Positions 25,429 to 34,235 of a stretch of 64,000 nt of DNA are shown here, piece after piece (the first letter of the stretch is position 1; every line of letters begins with the position of its first letter). The stretch is from Marinospirillum alkalitolerans. Lineage in GTDB: Bacteria; Pseudomonadota; Gammaproteobacteria; Pseudomonadales; Halomonadaceae. The DNA is taken from positions 124,001 through 188,000 of the forward strand of contig NZ_JBANFI010000005.1 of assembly GCF_045055655.1 (NCBI RefSeq). Reading direction: 5' to 3'. The notes under the pieces were generated by a model that was not told the origin of the DNA, searched no databases, and saw only the letters and a list, made by a program, of their open reading frames with translations. Made by a program: the position numbers and the translations under genes.

Positions 25429-28400
25429 ATGAACTGGGCACGACTATCTATTGAAAAACCTCTCGCCACCTGGCTGTTGGTATTGGTGTGTTTTTTGGGC
25501 GGCATCTGGGCGCTGATGACCTTGGGGCGTTTGGAGGATCCGAATTTTGCGATTAAAAAAGCCTTGGTCGTCACCCTCTATCCTGGAGCAACAGCCCAGG
25601 AGGTCGAGGAAGAAGTGACCGAGCATATCGAGTCGGCTATTCAGCAGCTGCCCCAGCTGCGGCATATCACCTCGCGCTCGATGCCGGGGCGTTCAGAAAT
25701 CACGGTGGTGATCGAAGATCGCTATACCACTGATGCCTTGCCGCAGGTGTGGGATGAGTTGCGACGTCGTGTCTCTGATGCGCAGTCGGCCTTGCCGCGC
25801 AGTGTTTATCCCTCGCGGGTGGTGGATGATTTTGGCGATGTGTTTGGCATCTTCTATGCGGTGACAGCCGAAGGCTTTAGTGACTATGAGCGTCGTGAAT
25901 TAGCGCGCTTTTTGCGCCGTGAACTGCTGACTGTTCCGGGCGTGGCGCGTGTAGATACCGCAGGTGAGCCTGAAGAAGTCTTCTATCTTGATGTCTCGCA
26001 TCAACGCTTAACCCGTTTGGGTCTGCCTGTTGAAATGCTGCTGGCGGCCTTACCGCGTGAGAACTCGGTCGAACAGGCGGGTGCGCAGCGTGTCGGCGAT
26101 CAGCATCTGCGTTTGGTGGTGCCGCCTGGCTTGGATTCGATTACTACTTTGGAAGAATTACGCGTGGGGCCTCCTGGTGGCACGCAGCAGTTGCGTTTGC
26201 GTGATCTGGCGCAGGTTCAGCGTCTGCCGAGTGAGCATCCCCAGCAGCTGATTCGCTTTAATGGTGAACCCGCGTTTTCTCTGGCGATTGCAGGCCTAGC
26301 CAATGCCAATATTGTGGATGTCGGACAGGCCATCGAAGCCCATCTGGCCAGCCTGGGTGATCGCCTGCCACTTGGTGTTGAGCTGAATCCGGTTTATCAG
26401 CAGCACCAGATAGTGGATCAATCGATTAAGGACTTTTTGTTGAATCTGGCGGCCTCGGTCAGCATAGTGATTCTGGTGTTGTGCCTGTTTATGGGGTGGC
26501 GCGTTGGCTTGGTGGTGGGCAGCACGCTGCTGCTGACGGTACTGGGCACCCTGTTGTTTATGCGTTTACTCAGTATCGAAATGGAAAGGGTTTCGCTGGG
26601 AGCGCTCATTATTGCTATGGGGATGCTGGTTGATAATGCCATCGTTGTCGCCGAAGGCATGTTAATGAATATCCAAAAGAAAATGCGCCCTCTAGAGGCC
26701 GCTGAAGAAGCCGTCAGTCGTACCAAGATGCCTTTGCTGGGCGCGACGGCGATCGGTGTGCTGGCGTTTGCAGGCATTGGCTTGTCTTCGGATATTACCG
26801 GTGAGTTTTTGTTCTCCCTGTTCCAGGTGATTGCCATCTCGTTGGCATTAAGCTGGTTGTTGGCCGTGACCGTGACGCCTTTGCTGGGTTTTTATCTGCT
26901 GGGTCGTCAGGCTGGGGCCACATCTGAGACGGTGGCTGATCCCTATGCAGGACGCAGCTATCAGCTCTACCGTGGTCTGCTGGTGAAGCTGATCGCGCGC
27001 CGTCGTACCACCTTGGTGCTCTTGTTTGCGCTGACTTTAAGCAGCTTTTATGGCTTCACCTGGGTGCGTCAGGCCTTCTTTCCGGATGCCAATACACCGC
27101 TTTTTTATGTGCATTATCAGCTACCCCAAGGGTCAGATATTCGCGCCACTTCCAGAGATGTCGCGTGGATGGAAGAGCAGATTTTGCAGGATGAGCAGGT
27201 GGTGAGTGTCAGTAGCTTTATCGGTCAAGGCGCCAGTCGCTTTATGCTGACCTATAACCCCGAGCAGCCAGATCCAGCCTATGCCGAGCTGATCGTGCGT
27301 GTCGCGCAGTTGGAGGCGATTAATCCGCTGATCAGCCGTTTGCAAAGCCGCTTTGAAACGCAGAGTGATTTGCAAGGGCAGGTGCGCTTTGAGCGTCTGG
27401 TCTTTGGTCCGGGCGCAGATGCCAGTATTGAAGTGCGCTTTTCTGGGCCGGATATGCAAAAGCTGCGTGAACTGGGTGAGAGCTTGACCTCGCAACTACT
27501 GAATGAGCCTGCCTTGCGTGATGTGCGCCATAACTGGATGGAGCAAGAGCTGGTGCTGCATCCGGTGATGCTTGAGGATCGTGCCCGTTTTGCTGGGATT
27601 AGTCGCTCGGATTTAGCTCAGGCGCTGCGCTTTGCTACAGAAGGCTTGTCCGTCGGTCAGTATCGCGAGGGGGTGGAGCGCTTGCCGATTATTGCGCGGC
27701 TGACTCAAGAAGAACGTCTTGATTTGAGTCGCTTGGCCGAGCGGCAGATCTGGAGCCCTGTTGAAAAGGCCTATGTGCCGATGGATCAGATCGTTGAGCG
27801 CTTTGATCTGGTGGCAGAAGAGTCGCGCATCCATCGCCGTAACCGCCTGCGTACCTTGACCGTGCAGGCTGAACCCGCGCTGGATGTTAGCACCCATCAG
27901 GCTTATTTGCGTGTGCGTGCATTGGTTGAGCAGATGGATTTACCGACTGGCTATCAAGTGGAGTGGGGCGGTGAGCAGGAGTCCTCCTCGGATGCCAAAA
28001 AAGCCTTGGGTGTACAGCTGCCGGTCAGCTTCTTGGCGATGTTTGTGATTACACTGCTGCTCTTTGGGCGGGTTAAACAGGCACTGGTGGTGTGGCTGGT
28101 GGTCCCGATGGCAACAGTGGGTGTGGTGCTGGGTCTGCTGCTCTCTGGTCAGCCCTTTGGCTTCTTGTCCTTGCTGGGTTTCTTGAGCCTTTCAGGGATG
28201 CTGCTCAAAAATGCCATCGTGCTGGTGGATGAAATCGATCAGCAGCGACAAGGCGGAGCCGGTGGGCGTGAAGACCTGTTACAAGCCAGCGTGAGCCGTT
28301 TGCGTCCTGTCTTTTTGGCCGCAGGCACCACCTTGCTGGGTATGCTGCCGCTGCTTTTTGATGCCTTCTTTGCCAGCATGGCGGTGACCATTATGGCTGG

Positions 28401-28497
28401 TCTGGCCTTTGCGACCCTGTTGACGCTGGTGGCCGTTCCGCTGCTCTATCTGAGCTTTATTCCTGAAGCTGGTCAGGTTGAGGGTGCGAATGAGTGA
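25429..28497 (+). CDS. RND efflux transporter permease (AcrB/MexB-like)
   Basis: 1022 residues, the usual size, with the duplicated layout of one helix, a large periplasmic loop and six helices. The N-terminus reads LSIEKPLATWLLVLVCFLGG. The proton-relay segment of TM4 reads GMLVDNAIVVAEG: the first Asp is kept and the second, AcrB Asp408, is Asn. The Lys of TM10 is kept in GMLLKNAIVLVDEID. It should export hydrophobic compounds, driven by protons, together with the adaptor 27 bases upstream. It ends before a bidirectional terminator. The substrate cannot be told from sequence. Confidence 0.92.
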   Translation: MNWARLSIEKPLATWLLVLVCFLGGIWALMTLGRLEDPNFAIKKALVVTLYPGATAQEVEEEVTEHIESAIQQLPQLRHITSRSMPGRSEITVVIEDRYTTDALPQVWDELRRRVSDAQSALPRSVYPSRVVDDFGDVFGIFYAVTAEGFSDYERRELARFLRRELLTVPGVARVDTAGEPEEVFYLDVSHQRLTRLGLPVEMLLAALPRENSVEQAGAQRVGDQHLRLVVPPGLDSITTLEELRVGPPGGTQQLRLRDLAQVQRLPSEHPQQLIRFNGEPAFSLAIAGLANANIVDVGQAIEAHLASLGDRLPLGVELNPVYQQHQIVDQSIKDFLLNLAASVSIVILVLCLFMGWRVGLVVGSTLLLTVLGTLLFMRLLSIEMERVSLGALIIAMGMLVDNAIVVAEGMLMNIQKKMRPLEAAEEAVSRTKMPLLGATAIGVLAFAGIGLSSDITGEFLFSLFQVIAISLALSWLLAVTVTPLLGFYLLGRQAGATSETVADPYAGRSYQLYRGLLVKLIARRRTTLVLLFALTLSSFYGFTWVRQAFFPDANTPLFYVHYQLPQGSDIRATSRDVAWMEEQILQDEQVVSVSSFIGQGASRFMLTYNPEQPDPAYAELIVRVAQLEAINPLISRLQSRFETQSDLQGQVRFERLVFGPGADASIEVRFSGPDMQKLRELGESLTSQLLNEPALRDVRHNWMEQELVLHPVMLEDRARFAGISRSDLAQALRFATEGLSVGQYREGVERLPIIARLTQEERLDLSRLAERQIWSPVEKAYVPMDQIVERFDLVAEESRIHRRNRLRTLTVQAEPALDVSTHQAYLRVRALVEQMDLPTGYQVEWGGEQESSSDAKKALGVQLPVSFLAMFVITLLLFGRVKQALVVWLVVPMATVGVVLGLLLSGQPFGFLSLLGFLSLSGMLLKNAIVLVDEIDQQRQGGAGGREDLLQASVSRLRPVFLAAGTTLLGMLPLLFDAFFASMAVTIMAGLAFATLLTLVAVPLLYLSFIPEAGQVEGANE

Positions 28498-28596
28498 TCT
28501 GCGCCTCAGTGCGCAAGAGCCAGTGAGCAAGAATCAGTGAAGCCTCGTGCATCAGTGCTGATCTGATCAGCGCGATAAAAGCCAAGAGTAGGAGAG

Positions 28597-28628
28597 AAAA
28601 AGGGAGCCTAGTTCAGGCTCCCTTTTTT
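28597..28628. terminator. Bidirectional Rho-independent terminator
   Basis: GGGAGCCT and AGGCTCCC (28602-28609 and 28615-28622) flank a 5-base loop, with A-tracts before and six T after. It can stop both the RND operon (plus) and upp-uraA (minus), which converge here. Confidence 0.9.
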
Positions 28629-28673
28629 CATCTAGATCGATCTGAAATGCGCAGCGCTTTTAGTGCTCTTCTG

Positions 28674-29933
28674 TTAGCGCTCTTCTGTAGCTGGCGCGGG
28701 TGCGCTTGGCAGCAGCAGATTCAACAGGATGCCGATCACCGCCGCAAGGCCAACACCTTGCAGGCTCCACTGGCCTTGTCCTAAATGCAGGCCGCCTATA
28801 CCGACCACCAGAATCAGTGAGGCGATGCATAGGTTGCGTGGTGCGGTCAGGTCCAGCTTGGCGCGGCTCAGGGTGTTCATCCCCACCAGTGCAATCGAGC
28901 CAAAGAGCAGAATCATGATGCCACCCATAACTGGGGTGGGCAGCGTTTGCAGCAGTGCGCCCAGCTTGCCGACAAACGCCAGCGTGATCGCCACCAGTGC
29001 AGCCCAGAGCATAATCTTGGGGTTAAAGCTACGGGTTAGCATCACTGCGCCGGTGACTTCTGAATAGGTGGTGTTGGGTGGACCACCAAAGGCTGCCGCA
29101 GTTGAGGTGGCCAGTCCATCCCCAAGCAGTGTGCGATGCAGCCCCGGCTTTTTAATGTAGTTTTTGCCGGTAATCTGACCGATGGCCACCATATCTCCGA
29201 GGTGTTCAATGGCAGGGGCTAAAGCCACGGGCAGCATAAACAGGATCGCCTGCCAATGAAACTCAGGCGCGACAAACTGAGGCAGTGCAAACCAGCTGGC
29301 TTCTTGCAAGGGGCTGAAATCGACCATGCCAAAAGCCAAGGCCAACAGATAACCGGCCAGAATCCCGCCGAGAATGGAGGTCAGGCGCAGCAGGCCGCGA
29401 CCAAACAAAGCCAGACACAGGGTGACGCTCAGTGCCAGCATCGACACCGCCATCGATTGCGCATAGGGGAAGAGTGTCAGGCTGCCATCACCAGAGAGGC
29501 CTTGAGCCATATTGACGGCCACCGGAGCCAGTGCCAAGCCAATGACCATAATCACTGGACCCACCACGATAGCTGGCAGCAGGCGTTGCAAGAAGTCAGC
29601 GCCGTAGATGCGCACCAGCTGGCTCAGCACGACATAGGCAAAACCTGCTGCCATCAGGCCAGAGAGGGTCGCCGGTACGCCCCACTGCTGTACGCTGAAT
29701 TGAATCGGTGCAATAAAAGCAAAGGAGCTGGCCAAAAAGACCGGCACCTTGTTTTTGGTGACGCTATGAAAGACCAGCGTGCCCAAACCCGCGCTAAATA
29801 AAGCCACGCTCGGGTCCAGCCCCGTCAGTAGCGGTACAAGAACCAGGGCACCAAAGGCAACAAACAGCATCTGCGCGCCCGCGAGCAGGTTACGCAGATT
29901 CCAAAAGGGCGTATCAGTTGAATAAGAGGGCAT
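28674..29933 (-). CDS. uraA: Uracil permease (NCS2 family)
   Basis: 419 residues from ATG 29933; a GTG 13 codons upstream is an alternative, since neither has a strong ribosome binding site. The protein matches the UraA/UapA fold: LAGAQMLFVAFGALVLVPLLTGLDPSVALFSAGLGTL, SSFAFIAPIQ in TM3, the substrate-binding Glu region ALAPAIEHLGDMVAIGQITG, and GGPPNTTYSEVTGAVMLTR in TM10. It imports uracil with protons. It lies downstream of upp in the same direction, the standard uracil salvage pair. Xanthine specificity is unlikely given that neighbour. Confidence 0.92.
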   Translation of the reverse strand: MPSYSTDTPFWNLRNLLAGAQMLFVAFGALVLVPLLTGLDPSVALFSAGLGTLVFHSVTKNKVPVFLASSFAFIAPIQFSVQQWGVPATLSGLMAAGFAYVVLSQLVRIYGADFLQRLLPAIVVGPVIMVIGLALAPVAVNMAQGLSGDGSLTLFPYAQSMAVSMLALSVTLCLALFGRGLLRLTSILGGILAGYLLALAFGMVDFSPLQEASWFALPQFVAPEFHWQAILFMLPVALAPAIEHLGDMVAIGQITGKNYIKKPGLHRTLLGDGLATSTAAAFGGPPNTTYSEVTGAVMLTRSFNPKIMLWAALVAITLAFVGKLGALLQTLPTPVMGGIMILLFGSIALVGMNTLSRAKLDLTAPRNLCIASLILVVGIGGLHLGQGQWSLQGVGLAAVIGILLNLLLPSAPAPATEER

Positions 29934-30004
29934 AGAGGAGAGACTCAGAAGCAGGTGAAGGATCACCAGCACCCCGCGCCGAGAGCGAGATGCTGGTACA
30001 GAAC

Positions 30005-30634
30005 TTAGCGGGTACCGAAGATCTTATCGCCTGCATCGCCAAGACCGGGCAGGATATAACCTTGCTCGTTGAGGCAATCATCCAGTGAGGCGGTGTAGAT
30101 CTCTGCATCAGGGTGGGCATCCAGCACCTTCTTGACGCCCTCAGGCGCGGCCACCAGCACCAGGATTTTAATCTGGCTACAGCCGTGTTTTTTCAGCAGA
30201 TCCAGGGTCGCGACCATCGAACCGCCTGTCGCAAGCATGGGATCCAAGACCAGTGCAATACGCTCGTCTAAACGCCCTGCAAACTTCTCAAAATAGGAAA
30301 CAGGTTCCAGTGTTTCTTCATCACGATAAAGACCGACCACGCTGACCTTGGCGCTTGGAATCAGGCGCAGCATGCCATCCAGCATACCGATGCCGGCCCG
30401 TAAGATAGGCACAGCGGTGATCTTTTTTCCTTTCAGACGCGCCACATCAATTGAATCACCACTCCAGCTTGTGATGGTTTCAACTTCTAAAGCCAGATCC
30501 TGAGTGGCTTCATAGGTGAGCAGATTGCCAAGTTCATTGGCAAGCTCGCGAAAACTCTTGGTGCTGATGTGCTCGGCGCGCATCAACCCGAGTTTGTGTT
30601 GAACTAAAGGGTGCTGGATGACGTGTAAACCCAT
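30005..30634 (-). CDS. upp: Uracil phosphoribosyltransferase
   Basis: 209 residues from ATG 30634, with GAGG six bases upstream; this gives the usual N-terminus MGLHVIQHPLVQHKLGLMR. PRPP-binding loop ALVLDPMLATGGSM, the flexible-loop region LYRDEETLEPVSYF and the uracil-binding end LPGLGDAGDKIFGT are all intact. It converts uracil and PRPP to UMP. It forms an operon with uraA. A good promoter and a CRP-type palindrome precede it on the minus strand. Confidence 0.97.
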   Translation of the reverse strand: MGLHVIQHPLVQHKLGLMRAEHISTKSFRELANELGNLLTYEATQDLALEVETITSWSGDSIDVARLKGKKITAVPILRAGIGMLDGMLRLIPSAKVSVVGLYRDEETLEPVSYFEKFAGRLDERIALVLDPMLATGGSMVATLDLLKKHGCSQIKILVLVAAPEGVKKVLDAHPDAEIYTASLDDCLNEQGYILPGLGDAGDKIFGTR

Positions 30635-30671
30635 AAAAACCTCAATTGCAGTGGCGGTTAAAGACTTAAGT

Positions 30672-30700
30672 ATTATCCTGCGAAAAAGGCGCAAGAACAA
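30672..30700 (-). promoter_or_regulatory. Sigma70-type promoter of upp-uraA
   Basis: On the minus strand TTGTTC (30695-30700) and GATAAT (30672-30677) are 17 bases apart. The predicted start is near 30665, about 30 bases before the upp start codon. Confidence 0.6.
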
Positions 30701-30707
30701 ACACTGA

Positions 30708-30723
30708 TGTGATTTTAGTCACA
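30708..30723. promoter_or_regulatory. CRP/Vfr-type palindrome upstream of upp
   Basis: TGTGATTTTAGTCACA has both half-sites TGTGA and TCACA perfect with a 6-base spacer. Its centre is about 50 bases upstream of the predicted upp start of transcription. Confidence 0.55.
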
Positions 30724-30878
30724 CAAAACCGCGCGCGCCTGCTGAGTGGGCTTTTTTTGCGTTGTTTTTGAGTCGAGCAAGAGGCTCAAGAGGCTGTAGA
30801 AGAAAGATCAACAGGCAGCGGCGACGGCGGTTCAAAGCGGTCGCACGCTGCCAGCAGATGAGGTTCTGGCTTGTGATT

Positions 30879-32558
30879 CTAGGCCAGTCCGAGTTCTTCG
30901 ATGCTTTGATCGCGCATTTTAAACTTCTGGATCTTGCCGGTGACCGTCATCGGGAAGGCATGGGTGAATTTAAAATAGCGTGGAATCTTGTAATGGGCGA
31001 TCTTGCCCTGACAAAAAGCACGCAAGTCAGCTTCATCTAAGGTCTGCCCATCTCGCAGCTTGATCCAGGCCATGACTTCTTCACCATACTTGGCATCAGG
31101 AACACCGATGACCTGCACATCGGCAATAGCTGGATGGGTGTAGAAGAACTCTTCTAGCTCACGTGGGTAGATATTCTCACCGCCGCGAATAATCATATCC
31201 TTGATCCTGCCGGTGATGGCGACATAGCCCTCTTCATCCATTGTGGCCAGATCGCCTGTATGCATCCAGCCGTTGACCAGCGCCTGCTCGGTGGCCTGCG
31301 GATTATTCCAATAGCCCAGCATCACGCTATAGCCGCGGGTGCAAAGTTCGCCCTTCTCGCCGCGCGGGACAACTTGACCGCTGCCGGGATCCACCAGCTT
31401 GACTTCCAAATGGGGGTGGATCGTCCCTACGGTGGCGACTCGTTTTTCAAGCGGGGCATCCATTTGGGTTTGAAAGCTCACAGGGCTGGTTTCTGTCATG
31501 CCGTAGCAGATGGTGACATCGCGCATATGCATCTGCTCGATGACCTTTTTCATCACCTCAATCGGGCAGTTAGAGCCTGCCATAATGCCAGTGCGCAGAC
31601 TGGAGAGATCAAAGCGCGCAAAATCAGGGTGCGCCAGCTCGGCGATAAACATGGTGGGGACGCCATAGAGGCAGGTTGCGCGTTCTTCTTCTACGGTGCG
31701 CAGGGTCAGTTCGGCATCAAAGCCATCATTGGGGTAGATCATCGTTGCGCCGTGCGTCACACAGCCAAGATTGCCCATCACCATGCCAAAGCAGTGATAC
31801 AGCGGGACAGGAATCACCATGCGATCTTGATGGGTCAAGCGCATGCCTTCGCCAACAAAATAGCCATTATTGAGAATATTGTGATGCGAGAGGGTGGCCC
31901 CTTTGGGGGCGCCGGTGGTGCCGGAGGTGTACTGTATGTTGATCGGATCATCGAATTGCAAGCTGGCTTGTCTTTCTTGGAGGGCGGCGGGTGTGATGCC
32001 GTCTGCCCTTGCCAGCAAGTCGGCCCAGCTGATAAGCCCAGAAAGCTGTGGGCTGGGGTCAAGCGAGACCAGATGTTTGAGTGCAGGTAGGCGGGCGGAT
32101 TGAAACTCTGCTGCATGACAGGTGTGGATTTCAGGCATCAGTTCACACAACATCTGTGTGTAGTCGGATTGTTTGAACTGATTTTGAAAAATCAGCGTGC
32201 TGGTGCCAGATTGCTGGAGGGCATACTCCAATTCATGGGTGCGGTAACTGGGATTGATGTTGACCAAAATCGCACCTATCTTGGCTGTGGCGAACTGGGT
32301 GATACACCACTGGCTACAATTGGGAGCCCAGATGCCGACTCGATCGCCCTTGCGCACGCCAAGCTGCATCAGTCCGCGTGCGCAGCGATCCACCTCAGCC
32401 TGAAGCTGGCGATAAGTAAAGCGCTGCTGCTGATGGCGTGAGACCAGTGCCTCGTGATCAGGAGCCTGTGCCACGGTGTGATCAAAAAGATCGCCAATGG
32501 TCATGCCGAGCAGGGGTTGATTGCTGATCCCGCTGACATAGCTTGCTTGTTTGCTCAT
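30879..32558 (-). CDS. Fatty acyl-CoA synthetase (AMP-forming ligase)
   Basis: 559 residues. Adenylate-forming enzyme motifs are complete: P-loop YTSGTTGAPKG, A5 YGMTETSP, A7 HTGDLATMDEEGYVAITGRIKDMIIRGGENIYP-type core with the hinge, and the C-terminal catalytic Lys in TVTGKIQKFKM. It activates a carboxylic acid through an acyl-AMP to the CoA thioester. The overall layout resembles medium-chain ligases of the FadD/AcsF-type group. It sits just downstream of liuR in the same direction (141 bases), so a short or branched acid is a reasonable substrate; this is inference. Its leader carries an A-rich stretch at 32566-32583 right before the ribosome binding site. Confidence 0.88.
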   Translation of the reverse strand: MSKQASYVSGISNQPLLGMTIGDLFDHTVAQAPDHEALVSRHQQQRFTYRQLQAEVDRCARGLMQLGVRKGDRVGIWAPNCSQWCITQFATAKIGAILVNINPSYRTHELEYALQQSGTSTLIFQNQFKQSDYTQMLCELMPEIHTCHAAEFQSARLPALKHLVSLDPSPQLSGLISWADLLARADGITPAALQERQASLQFDDPINIQYTSGTTGAPKGATLSHHNILNNGYFVGEGMRLTHQDRMVIPVPLYHCFGMVMGNLGCVTHGATMIYPNDGFDAELTLRTVEEERATCLYGVPTMFIAELAHPDFARFDLSSLRTGIMAGSNCPIEVMKKVIEQMHMRDVTICYGMTETSPVSFQTQMDAPLEKRVATVGTIHPHLEVKLVDPGSGQVVPRGEKGELCTRGYSVMLGYWNNPQATEQALVNGWMHTGDLATMDEEGYVAITGRIKDMIIRGGENIYPRELEEFFYTHPAIADVQVIGVPDAKYGEEVMAWIKLRDGQTLDEADLRAFCQGKIAHYKIPRYFKFTHAFPMTVTGKIQKFKMRDQSIEELGLA

Positions 32559-32565
32559 AAACCCA

Positions 32566-32583
32566 CCTTTTTATCTTTGTTGT
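32566..32583 (-). promoter_or_regulatory. A-rich leader motif of the acyl-CoA synthetase
   Basis: ACAACAAAGATAAAAAGG on the minus strand, overlapping the ribosome binding site region of the gene starting at 32558. It fits AAnAAnAA. Confidence 0.4.
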
Positions 32584-32699
32584 GTGTTGGTTCTGAACGC
32601 GAATCTGCACGGCAGACTGCAAAACTGGGGGCTAGCCGCTGTTGTTTTTGTATGGCTGTGCTGCCCTGGGTGGCCGATGCAGGGCCACATCAAGCGGTT

Positions 32700-33101
32700 T
32701 TAAGAGGTGTGCAGGCGGGCCAGAGCATCACGGCAGCGTGCTTCGGCCAGTTCCAGCTCCTCTTGTAACCGCTGAATATCGCGCAGTTGCTGCTGCATAT
32801 CGGCTTGTTTCTTTGCCAAAATATCCAGCATGGTGCGCAGCTGTTTTTCATCTCCTCCGGCTGTGGAGTCGTAGAGGTCAAAAAGCTCCTTGCTTTCGGC
32901 CAGACTAAACCCGAGGCGCTTACCACGCAGGGTCAGCATCAAACGGACGCGATCCTTCGGGCTGTAAATACGCGCCTGTCCCTGGCGAACTGGATTCAAG
33001 ATGCCCTGCTGCTCGTAAAAGCGCAGTGTGCGCGTGGTGACATCAAATTCTTTGGCCAGATCGCTAATGGTGTAAGAGCGCGCGTTTAGCTGAAAGCTCA
33101 T
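32700..33101 (-). CDS. liuR: MerR-family regulator LiuR of branched-chain amino acid catabolism
   Basis: 133 residues. The N-terminal winged helix-turn-helix reads YTISDLAKEFDVTTRTLRFYEQQGIL and continues RIYSPKDRVRLMLTLRGKRLGFSLAE. A long coiled-coil helix (about 90-130) serves dimerisation. There are no metal-binding cysteines, as in LiuR and unlike CueR or ZntR. LiuR controls leucine and isovalerate utilisation genes in many proteobacteria. A perfect 16-bp palindrome TTTACGTTAACGTAAA lies 39 bases upstream, and four close relatives precede catabolic operons in this window. AGGAAG precedes the ATG. The assignment rests on family resemblance together with the site distribution. Confidence 0.9.
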   Translation of the reverse strand: MSFQLNARSYTISDLAKEFDVTTRTLRFYEQQGILNPVRQGQARIYSPKDRVRLMLTLRGKRLGFSLAESKELFDLYDSTAGGDEKQLRTMLDILAKKQADMQQQLRDIQRLQEELELAEARCRDALARLHTS

Positions 33102-33139
33102 CGATTCTTCCTAGTGTTCAGAAATGACTTTAATCAAAG

Positions 33140-33155
33140 TTTACGTTAACGTAAA
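33140..33155. promoter_or_regulatory. LiuR operator upstream of liuR (autoregulation)
   Basis: TTTACGTTAACGTAAA, a perfect palindrome. A -35-like TTGATC (33156-33161, minus strand) flanks it, with a GATTAA-like -10 on the other side, about 20 bases apart, as in MerR-type promoters. Confidence 0.8.
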
Positions 33156-33170
33156 GATCAAGTGTGAAAT

Positions 33171-34049
33171 TTAGTTTTTCTGCGCTCGACGCCGATAAAA
33201 ATGAGGGCTGATCCCCATGATTTTTTTAAAGAGCCGGGAACAATAATAGCTATCCTCATAGCCGAGCTGTTCGGCAATCTGACGCCAACTGGCTGAGCTG
33301 GTGTCGAGCAGCTGGCAGGCTTTTTCGATTTTCATCTGCAAATAATGCTGAATCGGCGTGACCCCGGTCAGGGCCTTATAGCGGTGGACGAAATGATAGC
33401 GCGATAAGCCAGCTTTTGCAGCCAGCGTATCGAGATCCAGACGTTGATCCAAATGGGCGCGCATCAATTGCTCGAGCGCCGGAAGATCAAGCTTGGCCTG
33501 TTGTTGATCCTGTGGCTGGATCAGTGGCAGGGCGCACAAGAGTTGGCGCAGGCGCTGGCTGGCATGAATCAGGGTTTCTTTATGAAAGCCGCGCTGCTGC
33601 GCTGCCAGCAAGCCGTTGAAATCAACCAGTAGGCGTGCTTGTCGTCCTATCCAGCGTGTTCTTTGTGTGCCGGCAAAGCCTAGATGCTGGCGCAGTGCGG
33701 GTGCCAGGCTGCCGCTGAAGTGAACCCAGTAGATGGTCCAGGGATGCTGCTCCAAGGTGGCATAGTGATGCGGCTCACCAGCGGGCAGGTAAAGGAGCTC
33801 TCCAGCTTCAACGCGGCTGGTCTGGCCGCCGCTGGTGACCTGGCCTTCACCTTCAATGCAATAGATCAGCAGCTCGGTTTGATGCTGCTGGCGTTGCATC
33901 TGATGACCACGTGCGCGTTGATAAAAACCAAAGGCCAGGGGGTAGAGCTCTTGGGTTAAAGGGTGCTGCGCCAGATCGGCCACCAAGCGCGGCGGGACGA
34001 GATAACGAAGGCTGCCTTCAGGAAGCGGCCAGTCAGAAGTGTGAGACAC
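33171..34049 (-). CDS. AraC-family regulator, MmsR-like
   Basis: 292 residues from GTG 34049, chosen because AGGAG lies eight bases before it; an ATG 11 codons upstream has no clear site. The N-terminal cupin domain contains ELLIYCIEGEGQV, GELLYLPAGEPHHYA and WTIYWVHFSG. The C-terminal double helix-turn-helix has LAAKAGLSRYHFVHRYKALTGVTP and IAEQLGYEDSYYCSRLFKKIMGISPHFYR. It is divergent from an operon ending in mmsB, the arrangement known for MmsR, the AraC-type activator of mmsAB in Pseudomonas aeruginosa. I infer that it senses a valine intermediate such as 3-hydroxyisobutyrate. It is codirectional with liuR. Confidence 0.82.
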   Translation of the reverse strand: MSHTSDWPLPEGSLRYLVPPRLVADLAQHPLTQELYPLAFGFYQRARGHQMQRQQHQTELLIYCIEGEGQVTSGGQTSRVEAGELLYLPAGEPHHYATLEQHPWTIYWVHFSGSLAPALRQHLGFAGTQRTRWIGRQARLLVDFNGLLAAQQRGFHKETLIHASQRLRQLLCALPLIQPQDQQQAKLDLPALEQLMRAHLDQRLDLDTLAAKAGLSRYHFVHRYKALTGVTPIQHYLQMKIEKACQLLDTSSASWRQIAEQLGYEDSYYCSRLFKKIMGISPHFYRRRAQKN

Positions 34050-34106
34050 GCGGCTTTCTCCTACTGAATTTCGCAATATCATCCATCTTGCTCACAATTT
34101 AGTCAA

Positions 34107-34122
34107 TTTACGTTAGCGTCAA
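34107..34122. promoter_or_regulatory. LiuR operator of the valine operon
   Basis: TTTACGTTAGCGTCAA, followed after one base by TATTGC (34124-34129), a -10-like hexamer. It lies 113 bases before the isobutyryl-CoA dehydrogenase start, in the region shared with the divergent AraC gene. Confidence 0.7.
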
Positions 34123-34235
34123 GTATTGCTAGTTTACAGAAAACCAAGCGGATGCTAGGTTCTGCTTTTGCTCAGTAGCGATCAGACCACAACCGCGATG
34201 CATAATAAGAACGCAAGACAAAAAGAGGATCAGTG

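Noticed and set aside
29256..29801. 181-residue frame antisense to uraA
   Set aside because: Gln/His-rich composition typical of an antisense shadow of a membrane protein gene.
31260..32090. 276-residue frame antisense to the acyl-CoA synthetase
   Set aside because: His/Gly-rich shadow frame inside a gene with complete catalytic motifs on the other strand.
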